A stretch of 64,000 nucleotides of DNA, taken from positions 11,222,001 through 11,286,000 of the forward strand of contig OZ231126.1 of the NCBI GenBank assembly GCA_965153355.1, read 5' to 3'. Numbering within the stretch: position 1 is the stretch's first letter; the number at the start of each line of letters is the position of its first letter. The position numbers were made by a program, and so were the translations under genes. This stretch comes from Flaccisagitta enflata. Lineage: Eukaryota > Chaetognatha > Sagittoidea > Aphragmophora. The notes beneath the pieces are model-generated. The model was not told where the DNA came from. It did no database searches and saw nothing but the letters and a program-made list of their open reading frames with translations. Shown here piece after piece: positions 23,835 to 35,109 of the stretch.

Positions 23835-24778
23835 TTACGCCTCCTCCAAAACGTCTTGCGTCACTTCCGGTTTAGGAAGGAGATCCCTTGCTGCTCGTGT
23901 CTTCGCCCTTGGATACGCTCTCCACCTTTTGACTGCGTGAGAACCATGCCGATGATCCAACTTATGCATCCATTTTCCCCGAGAAGCTGCTGCAAGAAGT
24001 ATCGCGTCAGCCACTTGTTTCTTTTCACTTTCAGCCACATACAGAGCGGCGACTTGTGCAGAAATAGGGCACGTCGCGATGTTCGTCTTTGGCCATTGAT
24101 CTTCGGGAAGACGCAAAAATGCAGGACCGTGATGGAATTGACGCCATTTTTCGGCTTCATGGGCCTGGATGCCTCTGCTGCAGTGGTCCGCCGGGTTGTT
24201 GTGAGTCAACCCAGCGCCACTGTTGAGATCAGACCCACTATGGATCTTGGAGAGACGATTGGCGAAAATACAGGCCTCGGTTTCGCCGGATTATAAATCA
24301 TCTTCAGTGCAGATTCAGAATCAGACCAAAATCTGACGACAAGATTGTCCAAGTTGATGGTCCTTCCGACGAAGCGTTTGAGCTGCACTGCTTTTTCTGC
24401 GGATACAATCTCGACGCGTGGAACGCTGTTATGATGAGAGGCACGTTTTGGATTGAGTGGAATGACGTGAGATTTGGAGGCAATGAATGAAATGTGAACA
24501 TCTCCATCTCGATTGACTTGACGTCGATATGCAACTGCTCCATATCCGCCTTTTGGAGCCGCATCGCAAAAGATCTCGATTGTGATTTCCGCAATGTCGC
24601 TGTTGTCGACGCCGCCATTCCACCAGCGTTCAATTCGGTATTGTTGTAGAAGAGGCCAAGATGAAGTGTAGCGGAAGAAGGATTCCTCGACGCTCTCTTC
24701 CAAGGCGAATCCCATCCCACTTCCTGTGGACGACAGAGTTGAAGATGTCGTCTGCCGATGTATGCGCTTGGGCTCCAA
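23835..24778 (-). CDS. RNase H and RNase H-integrase linker of BEL/Pao pol
   Basis: An RNase H-like fold is indicated by IEIFCDAAPKGGYGAVAYRR (first catalytic Asp), later EIVSAEKAVQL and RFWSDSESALKMI (second Glu and Asp). The next frame (24209-23835) continues HNNPADHCSRGIQA, matching the usual 'NPAD..SRG' segment of BEL elements. A frame change near 24206-24209 separates the two. The role is degradation of the RNA strand during reverse transcription. Confidence 0.85.
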
Positions 24779-25341
24779 AATCCCAATGGATCATAAGTTT
24801 GGCTTGCATGGAGACCAATTGACGAGTGTTTTGCTCTAAGAGTTTTGAATTCCTCGTCGCAGATGAAGATAAAGACGTCTTCCGCCGGAAGCCATGAGAC
24901 GCCCAACACCTTCGTCGGCGCATCATCTTGCTTATCTGAGATGGGGATTGGAACGTTTGGATCTCCATCCATCAATTGCCGCGCATTACTCTTCCATTTC
25001 ACAAGATCCATCCCGCCTTCAGCCATCGCCGCCACTGAATCCACCTTCAGCTGCAACGCTTCGTCGACCGAATCCCCACCCCCACTTCCGTCGTCGACGT
25101 AGAAGCCGTAGCGAATAAGATCGTAGACGTTGTAGGGATATTTGGGCCGGATTACTTCAGCATGCTTTCTGAAGGTGAAAGATGTGACGAATGAGCTGGA
25201 TTGGCTGCCGAAGACATGTGATAAGAACAGATTCAAAATTGCTTCTCGTAGAGTGCGGTCTTTGAACCAAAAGAATCTGAACAAATCAGCGTCGTCAGGA
25301 TGGACGCGGATTTGGTGGAAAAACGCCTTTATATCACACAT
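24304..25341 (-). CDS. reverse transcriptase palm of BEL/Pao pol
   Basis: The frame begins at CDIKAFFHQIRVHPDD (motif A, catalytic Asp) and includes YGFYVDDGSGG (motif C, YVDD) near 25090-25115. Downstream are KWKSNARQLM and KVLGVSWLPAEDVFIF, typical of the BEL/Pao RT connection region. It overlaps the preceding frame by a few bases at 25329-25341, which marks a frameshift in this copy. It copies element RNA into cDNA. Confidence 0.9.
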   Translation of the reverse strand: MCDIKAFFHQIRVHPDDADLFRFFWFKDRTLREAILNLFLSHVFGSQSSSFVTSFTFRKHAEVIRPKYPYNVYDLIRYGFYVDDGSGGGDSVDEALQLKVDSVAAMAEGGMDLVKWKSNARQLMDGDPNVPIPISDKQDDAPTKVLGVSWLPAEDVFIFICDEEFKTLRAKHSSIGLHASQTYDPLGFWSPSAYIGRRHLQLCRPQEVGWDSPWKRASRNPSSATLHLGLFYNNTELNAGGMAASTTATLRKSQSRSFAMRLQKADMEQLHIDVKSIEMEMFTFHSLPPNLTSFHSIQNVPLIITAFHASRLYPQKKQCSSNASSEGPSTWTILSSDFGLILNLH

Positions 25342-26441
25342 AAAGGCGATTTTCCAAAACGCATGAGGATGTCCATCAAGCTATTCATCAAGTTTGGACC
25401 CCCGACGAGCAAATCATTGAGTGAGATTCCGTCGGTCGCCGCACGCGCATCGTGGCATACGCGCATCTTACCGCGCAATTCCACAACGTGAAGTGGTAAG
25501 TACCAGCGCGGCTTTTCAATGCTGTCGTCGTCGTCGACGCTGTTGATCTCAATCGCCACTCCCGTCTCGTAAAATTTCTCGATTTCACGGAAGACTCTTT
25601 CTTTGAAGGCTGGATCACGCTTGAAGCGGAAACGTTGATTGCAGAGCCGCTTCATCGCAGTAGGTCGTGACCTCACTCTTCTCAGAATTTCCATGATTTT
25701 TTCGTGATGAAATTTCCATGTGACAGGAGCAAAATACTTTTTCACAATTGGGCAAAAATATGTCTTTTCCTCTAACATTTTGCACGCTCTGATATTCTCA
25801 AGGGAATCACCCATCTCCTCTTGCGAAACGATTGATGATGCAAAGTCATGGTAGAAGATGCGGTCAATGTTGCTGTTGAGGACGCGATTGTCGAGGATGC
25901 GATCGATGTTGTCGTTGAGGACGCGGTCATCCGTTGCGATAGCGTTGATCGATGCAATATCTCGTCCTCTCTTCCCCGTCTTTCCACATACAGTCCAACC
26001 GAATAGACATCTGAAGCAAGTCAAAGATCCTGAAGGCCCTCGGCGGATTTCTTGAGCGACGGCGGCATCCGCATGCGCCGCTCCGATGATCATCATTACA
26101 CCGCCTTCAACTTCTGGAAATTTTATGTCTCTGATGTGAGGTTGGTCAGATAGATCGCGGAGAAAAGGAGGAATATCGCGTTCACTCGTTAACAAATCAC
26201 CCACCAACGCGTCGTTGACGTCGACAACATATTCCTCGTCGACCGATTGCATGGTGAATGACGTGATGAAACGATCCTCAACAACACGATTTCCTACAGT
26301 AATCACCGTCATTTGCACTGTTTTTGTTGGAATCAGAAGACTGCGAATGACACTGGTACTGATCACGTCGCGATCAGCACCTGAGTCGATCATAGCGTAT
26401 ATCGTCCTCTGCGCACCCGAAGAATTGTTTATGATAGTCAC
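25329..26441 (-). CDS. aspartic protease and RT fingers of BEL/Pao pol
   Basis: AMIDSGADRDVIS (residues about 16-28) is the retropepsin active site. LTCFRCLFGWTVCGK matches the 'GWTV.G' segment seen between protease and RT in BEL elements. RWYLPLHVVELRGKMRVCHDA and GISLNDLLVGGPNLMNSL are the RT fingers before motif A. The short degenerate duplication NDNIDRILDNRVLNSNIDRI is unusual and may be a local expansion. Confidence 0.9.
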   Translation of the reverse strand: MTIINNSSGAQRTIYAMIDSGADRDVISTSVIRSLLIPTKTVQMTVITVGNRVVEDRFITSFTMQSVDEEYVVDVNDALVGDLLTSERDIPPFLRDLSDQPHIRDIKFPEVEGGVMMIIGAAHADAAVAQEIRRGPSGSLTCFRCLFGWTVCGKTGKRGRDIASINAIATDDRVLNDNIDRILDNRVLNSNIDRIFYHDFASSIVSQEEMGDSLENIRACKMLEEKTYFCPIVKKYFAPVTWKFHHEKIMEILRRVRSRPTAMKRLCNQRFRFKRDPAFKERVFREIEKFYETGVAIEINSVDDDDSIEKPRWYLPLHVVELRGKMRVCHDARAATDGISLNDLLVGGPNLMNSLMDILMRFGKSPLCVI

Positions 26442-26507
26442 TGGAACGATCGGACGGACAACGTCGTCGAATGAAGAGACGGACCGCGACGTTGCCGTCG
26501 CCGCCAG

Positions 26508-27770
26508 TCATGCCGTGGCGTTAGGAGAGATCACTTCTGTTGGATCGGCTGCCTCCGTCGTCGCCAGGCTGTTGGTGCTGCTGCAGCATCCTCTGACTTT
26601 TGAAGGGAGCCAGCGGTACTTTATTTCCCTGCTTATTTTCTCCTTTCTTCTCTTCCTTTTCTTCTTTCTTGTAGGTGCGCCCGTGGAGAATAGTCGCGTG
26701 CCGCTTGCAGATCTGGCAAGTTGGTCTGTTCGCGCACCCTTTGGCGTTGTGTCCTGGCGCGAGGCGGTGGAGCAAAGGCGACGAGACATGATCTTCTGAA
26801 CTCTCGCGTCCACTTCCAACTCTGACAACTGATGACACTCTTCCGTTTGATGCATTCCACTGCAGACGTTGCAGCGGTCCGTCGACTGCACTTTTTGCTT
26901 GCCATTGGTCAAGGCATCCTCATATGATGATGGCGCCTCTTTTTCTGTCGTTGCAACTGCTGCCACTGATGCTGTTTTGCAGCTTGCGCCTTTGTTGCGC
27001 TGAATCACCGCCCATGTCTCAATCATATGAACCAAGTTATCGAATGAAAATAACTGTCCATTTTGGGCTGCTTCATGTTGCTTTTCCCAGAATTTATCTG
27101 CAAGATGAGGGACCCTCTTATTGAGGATCTCCTGCAGCAGCTCGTCACGATAACATTGTTGCACTTCTCCACAGGTCCTCGCAATCTTCTTTGCCTTTTG
27201 CAACCTTGCAGACAAATTGAAATGCCTTGCATGGTCGGCCGACTGGATCTTCGCCTCCGCGACGATTTCGTTGAACAGCGCCGCAATGTTGCAGCGCCTT
27301 GCCATAAAGACGACGTCCATTTTTGCGAAGGCGTCGTCAATCTCTCCTCTTGCTGTCGCTTCAGTTGCATCAATCGTCGCAGTTTCAATGATCTCTTTTG
27401 CCGGACCAGCAAACCACTTAGGCAATTCTAATAAGATGTCCATTTGCGTCAAGCCTTCATGCTTCTCAGCATCTTTGAACTTCCTCTTCCACATCATGAA
27501 GTCGGTGGATGAAAGCTCCTGCAGAGGCTTCTCGGGTCTTGCTCTCTCCAGCGGCACAGAGGCCGACCTCCCTTGCTCATGAGATCGTTGTACGCCGCTC
27601 TTTCCAAAAACATGTCCAGAGCCGGATTGTTGGGCATCTGAACGTGGACTTCCGGTTGGCGGGCTACTTGATGATGCTCCACTTGATGATACGCTGGGGG
27701 TTGTTGGGTAAACGCGTATTGACCCCCGACTTTTACCGGAGATCTCTTTTTGGTGGTTTTTACGCTCCAC
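26508..27770 (-). CDS. gag C-terminal part with zinc knuckle
   Basis: The 420-codon frame contains a helical capsid-like domain (FMMWKRKFKDAEKHEGLTQM through FWEKQHEAAQ). It then has the zinc knuckle CNVCSGMHQTEECH and the HQLSELEVDARVQKI segment usual in BEL gag. A second zinc knuckle (APGHNAKGCANRPTCQICKR) is read only in another frame around 26740, so a frameshift lies near 26775. The N-terminal end of this frame overlaps the Q-rich region in a different frame (break near 27560). Gag binds and packages the element RNA. Confidence 0.85.
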   Translation of the reverse strand: MERKNHQKEISGKSRGSIRVYPTTPSVSSSGASSSSPPTGSPRSDAQQSGSGHVFGKSGVQRSHEQGRSASVPLERARPEKPLQELSSTDFMMWKRKFKDAEKHEGLTQMDILLELPKWFAGPAKEIIETATIDATEATARGEIDDAFAKMDVVFMARRCNIAALFNEIVAEAKIQSADHARHFNLSARLQKAKKIARTCGEVQQCYRDELLQEILNKRVPHLADKFWEKQHEAAQNGQLFSFDNLVHMIETWAVIQRNKGASCKTASVAAVATTEKEAPSSYEDALTNGKQKVQSTDRCNVCSGMHQTEECHQLSELEVDARVQKIMSRRLCSTASRQDTTPKGARTDQLARSASGTRLFSTGAPTRKKKRKRRKEKISREIKYRWLPSKVRGCCSSTNSLATTEAADPTEVISPNATA

Positions 27771-30258
27771 CCAACTTCTTCTTGCTGATTCATTTGTTGT
27801 TGACGATCATCTTGATGGAATCGGGGAGCATCAAAATCTTGGCGGACGTACTGTCGCTGTTGTTGTTCTTCTTTACGTTGTTTCTCTTCTTCTCTCGCTG
27901 CGGCAAGGTCAAAGTCTCTCTGCTGAATCTGCATCTTCAAACTATCCACTTCCTGCTGCAAACGTTGATTCTGCTGGATGACTTCCGCTTGAGGCGTTGC
28001 TAGAGGCGCTTGCGCTACTTTTGGCGCCTTCGGCTGCAATCCACTCATTGTCTTCTTGGGAGCGACTTTTCTTCTCTCCTTATCTTGCAGCTGCTGTGCC
28101 AACGCGTCAGCGGCCTCCTGCCCTCTGCCTCCTGCGCATCGCCTCCGTTGCATCACCTCCGCTTCCGGCTGTGTTGAAGACCTTTTCCTCTTGATGGGGA
28201 AGACCAGTCTCCCTTCTAGCAGAACCAATCTGCTTCTCGAAGATCACTTCCGGTGCGGTAGGGAGAATCGTTGCTGCTGGGGTTTGGTGATGCTGATCCT
28301 GATGCTGTTGCTGTTGTTGAAGCCGTTGCTGCTGCCACTGTTGATGTTGAAGCTGCTGTTGCTGGTCAGGATGCTGTTGCTGTTCATTCTGCTGCTGCAG
28401 TTGACGCTGACGCTGTCCTTGCTGCTGCTGCTGCTCCAACTGTTGCTGCTGCTGCATCGGCTGCTTGACGGACGTTTCCACTGACTGCACATGATGTTGC
28501 TGTACGTTCGAATTGAACAATCCCGGATTGAAATTTCTGAAGATAGATCGACGGTCTTTTGGCGGATGCTGCGGCTGCTGCTTGTCCAGCTCAGACAGTT
28601 GTCTAAGCTTCACATCCCGCTGCTCTAAAGCTCCACCAATGCCGCCGTCGTTCAGGCTATTCCAGTGCTTTCGTTGCATTTCTGCGCATTGTTGAATACT
28701 CCTGCTCTTCTATCTTCATCTCGTTGCTGCTGCTGGCGAAAGTTACACATTCTGTCGTATAACTTTGTCTTCTTGTGATGAGCTTCGCTGTTGGAATCTG
28801 TGCTTTTCCGCGACTGGCGCCTTTTGGGCTGTTGCTGCACCACCACCTTCACCTTCAGCCATCATGCGCAGACGTTGATCTGCAAGGCGTTGCTGTCTCT
28901 CTTCTTCTGTCTCCTCACTGACGTTCATGCTTTCTACAGGATGGTTATTTGACGCTGGAGGATCCACTACCACCGCTGGGATCGCGGCGGAAGGTTGCTG
29001 TTGCTGCTGCGGTTGCTGTTGCATACACATTCATCTGCATTATTTTGCGCTGTTGTTGTTGTTCATGCGGCTGCATGTTGCTGTTGTTGATGTTGTTGCA
29101 GCTCTTGTTGTTGTTGCTGTTGTTGCTGCTGCTGCTGCTCGTGTTGTTGCTGTTGTTGGACCACATGTTGTGGCGCCGGCTGCAAAATTTGACGTTGTTG
29201 TTGGTCTTGTTGACGAAATTGTTGAAGTTGCTGCAACTGCTGCTGCTGCAACAGCTCTTGCTGCTGCCGTTGAGCTGTCGTTTGCTGCTGCTCCTGTGGT
29301 CGGTGGAGTTGACGTTGCTGTTGGAGCTGCTGCTGCTGCATCTGCAATTGATGCTGCTGACTATTGCTCCTGTTGCTGTCGCTGCTCCTCCTCCGGTGTT
29401 GCTGCTGCATAATCATCTATCAGCCGCCGGCCTTGTCGCATTTCCTCCTCCAGCTGCCTACCCCATCTGTCTCTCTCCGCACTCCTGTTGACAAGGCGTC
29501 GCCTCGCCCTCTCCTGCGGCGTCAATCCGTTGATGACCCCACGACCTCTTGCAAGAGCATCGGCGTCTTCGAGATCCGCATAAGCATAACATCCCAGCTT
29601 GCTCCATCGGAAGAGCGCGGCATGGTTCAATTTCCGAGACCAAATCCGATACCCATTGATTGACGGCATCTCCTCTTTGGATCGGCGGCAGATTTAAAAA
29701 TTAGCCGCCAGTTGGAGAGATTGCGCACCATGTCGAGGGACCGGAAGTGGCAGATATTCGGATCCGTCGGGGTTTGGCGAAGGCGTTCGCATCCTTGGAG
29801 TCGGAGCGCCAGTAACATTGTCACGGGCGGCATGAGTGTCAGTTGGGAGACTGTTCCATGAGAATTCGTGGACGGGTCTTTCGCGATTCCCAATATCGTT
29901 GTGCACTGCGTTCACGATGTCAGCGTTGGAAGGGAAAACCTCTGGATAATTTTCACGATCAAAAGAAGCTTGTGGAGTTCCATTCGCGCCGGATTCGACG
30001 CAGAGTGGACGCCGTGAATCGAAGAGGGTCGCCGGGCATCGAGTCGAGCGCCATTTGCCTTGCGTATGATATAAAGTCGTAGACCATATCCCGAAGGCCG
30101 TGTCGAACGCCGTCTGATTCACATGCGGCGTCGTCGAAATCGTTCGATCCTTCGGTGCAAGTGGCAGCGGCGTCGAAAAGGCGCCGGCATCCTTCCATCT
30201 CCGCCGTGATGTCGTTCCTCATTGCGCGCAAACGATTAGACCTCGGACACTGATTCAA
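27494..30258 (-). pseudogene. very long Gln-rich N-terminal gag extension, frame-broken
   Basis: Consecutive minus-strand frames (30258, 30122, 29669, 29416, 29030, 28679, 28228) form one coding-like stretch of roughly 900 residues. It starts MNQCPRSNRLRAMRNDITAE. A central part of several hundred residues is dominated by Gln from CAG/CAA codons, flanked by charged segments (QERARRRLVNRSAERDRWG, EVIQQNQRLQQEVDSLKMQI, the latter a likely coiled coil). At least six frame changes are needed. BEL gag proteins are usually a few hundred residues, so this extension is unusual. A separate host-derived insertion cannot be excluded. Confidence 0.55.
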
Positions 30259-30393
30259 ACCGAAGTGAGATCCACGAGATGGCGTTGAAGCAGTCGAGAC
30301 GGTTATAAATGAATTACGCGCGGCATCGTGTCCAATTTAGTTTTGGTTGAAGATGGAAATAGTCGAGTCGTTTTTAAATTGTTGAAGCCTAAA

Positions 30394-31209
30394 TTACGCC
30401 CACCAGTTTCAACTGGCACTGTCTATGAGCGTCTATCTGTTTTGTGACTTGTGGTGAAAGAAGTTGTGATTGGAAAATAGGAAGGCGAGCGTCTCGTTTA
30501 TTCCATAAAAATTTCAACAACTGAAGAGAGGATAAAATAAAAGGGAAAGTGGGTTAATGGTGATCAGCAAACGCAAAAGATAGCATGAAATCGAGGCGGG
30601 ACACAATAAAGGACAGAAGCAGCACATGACAACATGTTCTTCTTCTTCAGAGCCCATGCCACCTGATAGTACCTGCCCTGCCCCGGCCCATCCCATTAAA
30701 TTCATCCATATCATCCCCATAGTAAGCTGATCGGGCAACTGAAAAAAACCATACTAAAATCCGGCAATAAAAATGCAAAATGCAAAAGACAAGAATAACA
30801 GACCGGAAGACAATATAAAAAAAACGTTACTAAAACAAAGACGCGTCTATAAAACTTGCTTTTAGGCCCACTATCGGTTGGTTTCAACCACAGTCTGTCG
30901 ATGTCAAACTAACGTTAGTTGTCCGTTCATAAGTTTATCTGAAATAAAAAGATGAGAGATTATTGAAATTAGTAAATTCCAAGGGCACATTCAATCAATC
31001 ACGAAAAACAATCAATCACTTTAGGAAGCAATGCCGTAAATAAATAAAAACAATCAATCCAAAATTGGATGATACGAAGTCGAGTTACGTATGTTTTTTT
31101 ACGTAATAAAAACAAATGGCATAAAATACAAAGCAATCATATAGTTACCCACCTAGCCTTCATTATAAAAAATGGCGAGAAACAAAAGACACCGGCATTG
31201 AATAATAAG
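30394..31209 (-). repeat. 5' LTR of the BEL/Pao element, truncated
   Basis: It aligns with 18056-18887 with small indels (for example TCTGTTTTGTGACTTG against TCTGACTGACGACTTG). Homology stops at GAATAATAAG (31209), where a TCATTA array begins. The outer ~195 bp present in the other LTR is missing, so the LTR start was lost or replaced. Confidence 0.85.
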
Positions 31210-31331
31210 AAATCATTGTCATAGTCATTATCATTGTCAGTTTAACTATCATTGTAATTATCACTATCATTATCATTATCATTATCATTATCATTATCAT
31301 TATCATTATAACTATCATTGTAATTATCATC

Positions 31332-31363
<32 letters not shown>

Positions 31364-31440
31364 CATTATCATTATCATTATCATTATCATTATCATTATC
31401 ATTGTTTTATAATCATCATTGTATTTATCATTATCATCAT
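31210..31440. repeat. (ATTATC)n hexanucleotide array
   Basis: A mostly perfect ATTATC/TCATTA repeat, with some GTAATTATC variants, sits between the truncated LTR and the LRR gene exon 2. Confidence 0.95.
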
Positions 31441-31454
31441 CTTTTTCCTCCCAC

Positions 31455-31589
31455 CTGCATTTCCACCAAAACAGACTTCTTCCAATTGGCATTGAAACAG
31501 ATTTTGTGGAAGAGTCTCAAGGGAACAATCATCTGCCCATAGCTTCTTCAGATGCGATGAAGGAGGAAGATTTGGCAGAGTTCGTAATT
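31455..31589 (-). CDS. leucine-rich-repeat gene, exon 2
   Basis: An AG acceptor (TTTAAATCAG) precedes the exon and GCAG|GTGGGA ends it. The phase is consistent: exon 1 ends AACAAAG (phase 1) and this exon starts AA, restoring Glu and giving NKELRTLPNLPPSSHLKKLW. The LRR pattern continues (SLETLPQNLFQCQLEEVCFG). The next exon is not found before the (ATTATC)n array and the retrotransposon, so the gene is either interrupted, or the 13-kb element lies within its intron, in sense orientation. Confidence 0.75.
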
Positions 31590-32208
31590 CTGATTTAAAC
31601 AATACGCATTGATTTTTAAGTCCCTGGCCACTAGGAATGTTGAAGCGGTCAATTTTAGTGCCGCTTCCACCGCTTCCGCTTCCGCTTCGATTTTGTAGTA
31701 CAAATACTAGTAGCTATCCCATCCTTCAAAATGGAAGCGGTCAAACGCTTCTACATCCCTACTGGCAACTCTGTGGATAATCATTTACATGAGTTTTTGT
31801 GGATGACTGCCTCCACCAAAATCATGCTGCTATTCTACTACAGAAACTAATCGAAACAAAGACAATAGAGTGAAAGTTGAAGATTGGATATGATCGTAAT
31901 GATTAGATGTTTTAGTGTAACATTGGAAAATTGGTTCTGAAATTTTCAAGGATAAACCTTCTTTTTCATTAGGTGATACAGAAAATGAGAAATACAGAAA
32001 TGAGCAAAATGAGAGAGACATAGGAAAGTGGAGTGATAGAGATGAGGATGAGGCTCTCCATCAACCTCATCCTCATTCTTCTCTCTATCTCTCCACTTTC
32101 TGAGTCTCTGTCTTTTTGCTCATTTCCAATATGGTCCAAAAACGTCCAATCATTTCCATCAAAACGCTCACAATTGGTTGTCATAAATCGCAAGCAATTT
32201 TCAATTAC
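31590..32208 (-). other. LRR gene intron 1, with a hairpin
   Basis: Bordered by GT (CAAAG|GTAATT) and AG. It contains an inverted repeat (about 31975-32130): AGTGGAGTGATAGAGATGAG pairs with CTCTCTATCTCTCCACT. A CCGCTTCCG repeat lies near 31665-31690. Confidence 0.65.
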
Positions 32209-32963
32209 CTTTGTTCTCATTAAACTTGACTTCTTTCAAAGTCTCAATCTCAAAAAGCCAAGATGGAACTTCACTTATCTTGTTTCCCCAAAAACACACT
32301 GTTTGGATAACTGGCAACACTTGGATTCCCCTTGGAATTGAATCAAGCTCATTTTTGCTCAATCGGAGAACATTCAAGTTTGGGAGTTCAGCAAAAGATG
32401 GAGGAATTTCTGCCATTTTGCTGCACGTGAGATCTATCTCTTCAATTTGCTGCATTTTCTCTATTCCTCTTGGCAGTAGATTAACATCTATCAGGCCTAA
32501 AGCTCTCATGGTCTTGATGTTGACAAACTCAGTTGGCAGGTCAAGTATCTCATTCTCTCTGCCAATTTGTAACTCCTCGATAACAGGCATGTTTTCAATT
32601 CCTTTTGGGACTGATTTGAGGCCACATTCGGAAAAGTCGACTTCAGTGGTGGCAGTGAGTTTCTCTGCCCCTTCTATCACTGCCACAGGATTTCTATTGA
32701 AATAGAGGCCTTTGATTTCCGCGGCAACTTCAGTCTCAACATCAACGACAATACGCGTGTAACCAGCTTTTTGTGGCAGACAGAATATACCTTTCTCCTT
32801 TTGCCAGTCCCACTTTTCATCTCGTCCTTCAAATGGTTTGAAAAAATCTGGTTGTACAAATGGCCTCGACTCCTTTGCAGCATGCTTATCCTTTGGTCCT
32901 TGTCCATAATTTCTGATGTAATCAGAATCCAGACGGAAAACCTTCTCTGACTCTGACTGTGAC

Positions 32964-33055
<92 letters not shown>

Positions 33056-33073
33056 TTGTTGTTGTTGTTGTTT

Positions 33074-33106
<33 letters not shown>

Positions 33107-33664
33107 TTGTTGTTGTTGTTGTTGTTGTTGTTGTTTTTGTAGTCTTAATCGTTTATGTCGTGGTTGTTGTTGATGTTTTTGTCGTTGCTGTTTTCTTATG
33201 CCACTTCTGTCCTTAACATCCAAAGCTGGAGTAGTAGAAGCAGCTGAAAAGGCATACACCGCTGGAGTGGCATCGCTGGCAGCTGCGGAAGTGGCTACAG
33301 CCGCTGGAACAGCGGAAGAAGGGGAGGAGGATGAAGCAGAAAAGACCACTGGAGTAGCAGGAGTAGTGGCAGCAGCCAAAGTGGCAGAAGTTGCTGAGAA
33401 AGAAAAAGCAGGGGAAGTGGCTGAAGCAGAGAAGACCACTGGAGTAGCAGTGGCAGCGGCCGAAGTAGCGGAAGCCACTGGAGCAGCAAAAGCAGGGGAG
33501 GAAGATGTAGCAGCATAGACTGCAGGAGTCGCATCGGTGGCAGCTACGGAAGTAGCTAAAGCCGATGGAGCGGTAAAATCCAGGGGAGCAGCCATTGGCG
33601 CGGCGACGAGAGGGGAAGGCGTTGAGGCAGAAAATGCCGCAGGATCAGGGGGGCGCCCTTCCAT
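32209..33664 (-). CDS. leucine-rich-repeat protein, exon 1 (Ala/Thr-rich, poly-Gln)
   Basis: This 485-codon open exon starts ATG at 33664. Residues 1-155 are low-complexity Ala/Thr/Pro/Ser with imperfect repeats (ATDATPAVYA appears several times). Residues about 160-235 are poly-Gln with Lys interruptions, encoded by (CAA)n. Residues 240-310 are charged, with FVQPDFFKPFEGRDEKWDW. From about 330 onwards there are leucine-rich repeats of the short 23-residue type (LTATTEVDFSECGLKSVPKG, LPNLNVLRLSKNELDSIPRG). There is no signal peptide or membrane segment, so the protein is probably intracellular. The repeats resemble the Shoc2/LRRC family, but orthology is not claimed. Confidence 0.8.
32963..33140. 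repeat. (TTG)n array encoding poly-Gln
   Basis: About 175 bp of TTG/TTT triplets; on the minus strand it encodes the Gln/Lys run of the LRR protein. Confidence 0.95.
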
Positions 33665-33934
33665 AGTCTCGTTGAAGAGCTAATCACATGGTCCAATCAT
33701 TGTCACAAGCAAGCGGAAAATTACACCTGCCCTGAGTCCATCAAATATATTTTTGAGCTGATTTATCGCTTGAATTACTGTAAATGGAAAAAGGAACAAA
33801 TAACAGTGTAACATATTGCTAAAATTTAAGATCGTTATAAAGATATTTCAAAAAATTTTTAAAAACATCTTTTTTATAGTTGAAATCCCTCAATCACGGA
33901 TCCTTGATGACATTGTAATATCAAGTTTTTTTTT
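33665..33934. other. 5' flank of the LRR gene
   Basis: AT-rich, non-coding. No clear core promoter is recognised. Confidence 0.4.
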
Positions 33935-34081
33935 TTCTTTTTAGTTGCGGAAACGCGACCCAACACTTTGCCGTGTCGGTCGGTCCGTCCGTCGGTAACA
34001 TTTTTGAAATGAAAGTGGTTTTTGCGTCACTGCCCCTACCCAACCGTCAACGACTGTCCTGCCGTGTATCCGGCCTTGTTT
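33935..34081 (+). mobile_element. hairpin-head/GTCY element, shortest copy
   Basis: The head AGTTGCGGAAACGCGACC (33943, imperfect stem) is followed by GTCGGTCGGTCCGTCCGTCG. The tail TGCCCCTACCCAACCGTCAA...TATCCGGCCTTGTT ends at 34080. At about 146 bp it nearly juxtaposes head and tail. Confidence 0.75.
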
Positions 34082-34211
34082 CTATCAGTATAGTTTTTGC
34101 TCCTCAGAAGAGTCTTTTTTTTTTCCCTATATCAAGAATCGACAATGAGCGCCATTTAAAAGCCGCGGAAGAGTTGAAAACAAAATAACAAATTCAGGAC
34201 GGGATCGATAT

Positions 34212-34770
<559 letters not shown>

Positions 34771-35109
34771 AAGACTGTGCTACAGATGGACAAACAAATC
34801 GATGGTAACGCGAAAACCGCTCACAATTTACCAATATTATCAAATGTTTCGACAGACGGACCAATGTACAATCCAAATAATACAGCAAGGCGTAGAGATG
34901 CGTGACGCAACAAAAAATTACATTATCATGACAATGCAGTAAAGATTCGTGTTCTTACACAAATAAAGATTGGTGATGATGTCGACCGTTCTTGTCAGTC
35001 TTAACAAGAACAAAAGGACGGACTTTACCTCTTATAGAACTGGAAGAAATCTCGAAAAAAAGCGACGATTTAAGAGGCCGCCGATAAGTTAAAAAAGTTG
35101 ACGGCTTTC
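34771..35109. other. non-coding, nothing recognised
   Basis: No supported gene is seen. Confidence 0.4.

Larger units (their letters stand above)
18056..31209 (-). mobile_element. BEL/Pao-type LTR retrotransposon (about 13 kb), frame-broken
   Basis: On the minus strand the order is 5' LTR (30394-31209), glutamine-rich gag region (about 30258-26508), protease, reverse transcriptase, RNase H and integrase (26441-22474), an extra region (22353-20000), a purine-rich tract (about 19085-19110), and the 3' LTR (18056-19083). Aspartic protease before RT, integrase last, and the integrase C-terminal W..W..EYL..L...KW region fit BEL/Pao. Frames are interrupted at several points, for example near 27560 and 26775, so the copy is either decayed or carries indel errors. 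It lies in the same direction as, and immediately downstream of, the LRR gene exons at 31455-33664. Confidence 0.92.

Noticed and set aside
31210-31440. CRISPR-like or other spaced arrays
   Set aside because: Tandem arrays here have no unique spacers; they are simple sequence repeats.
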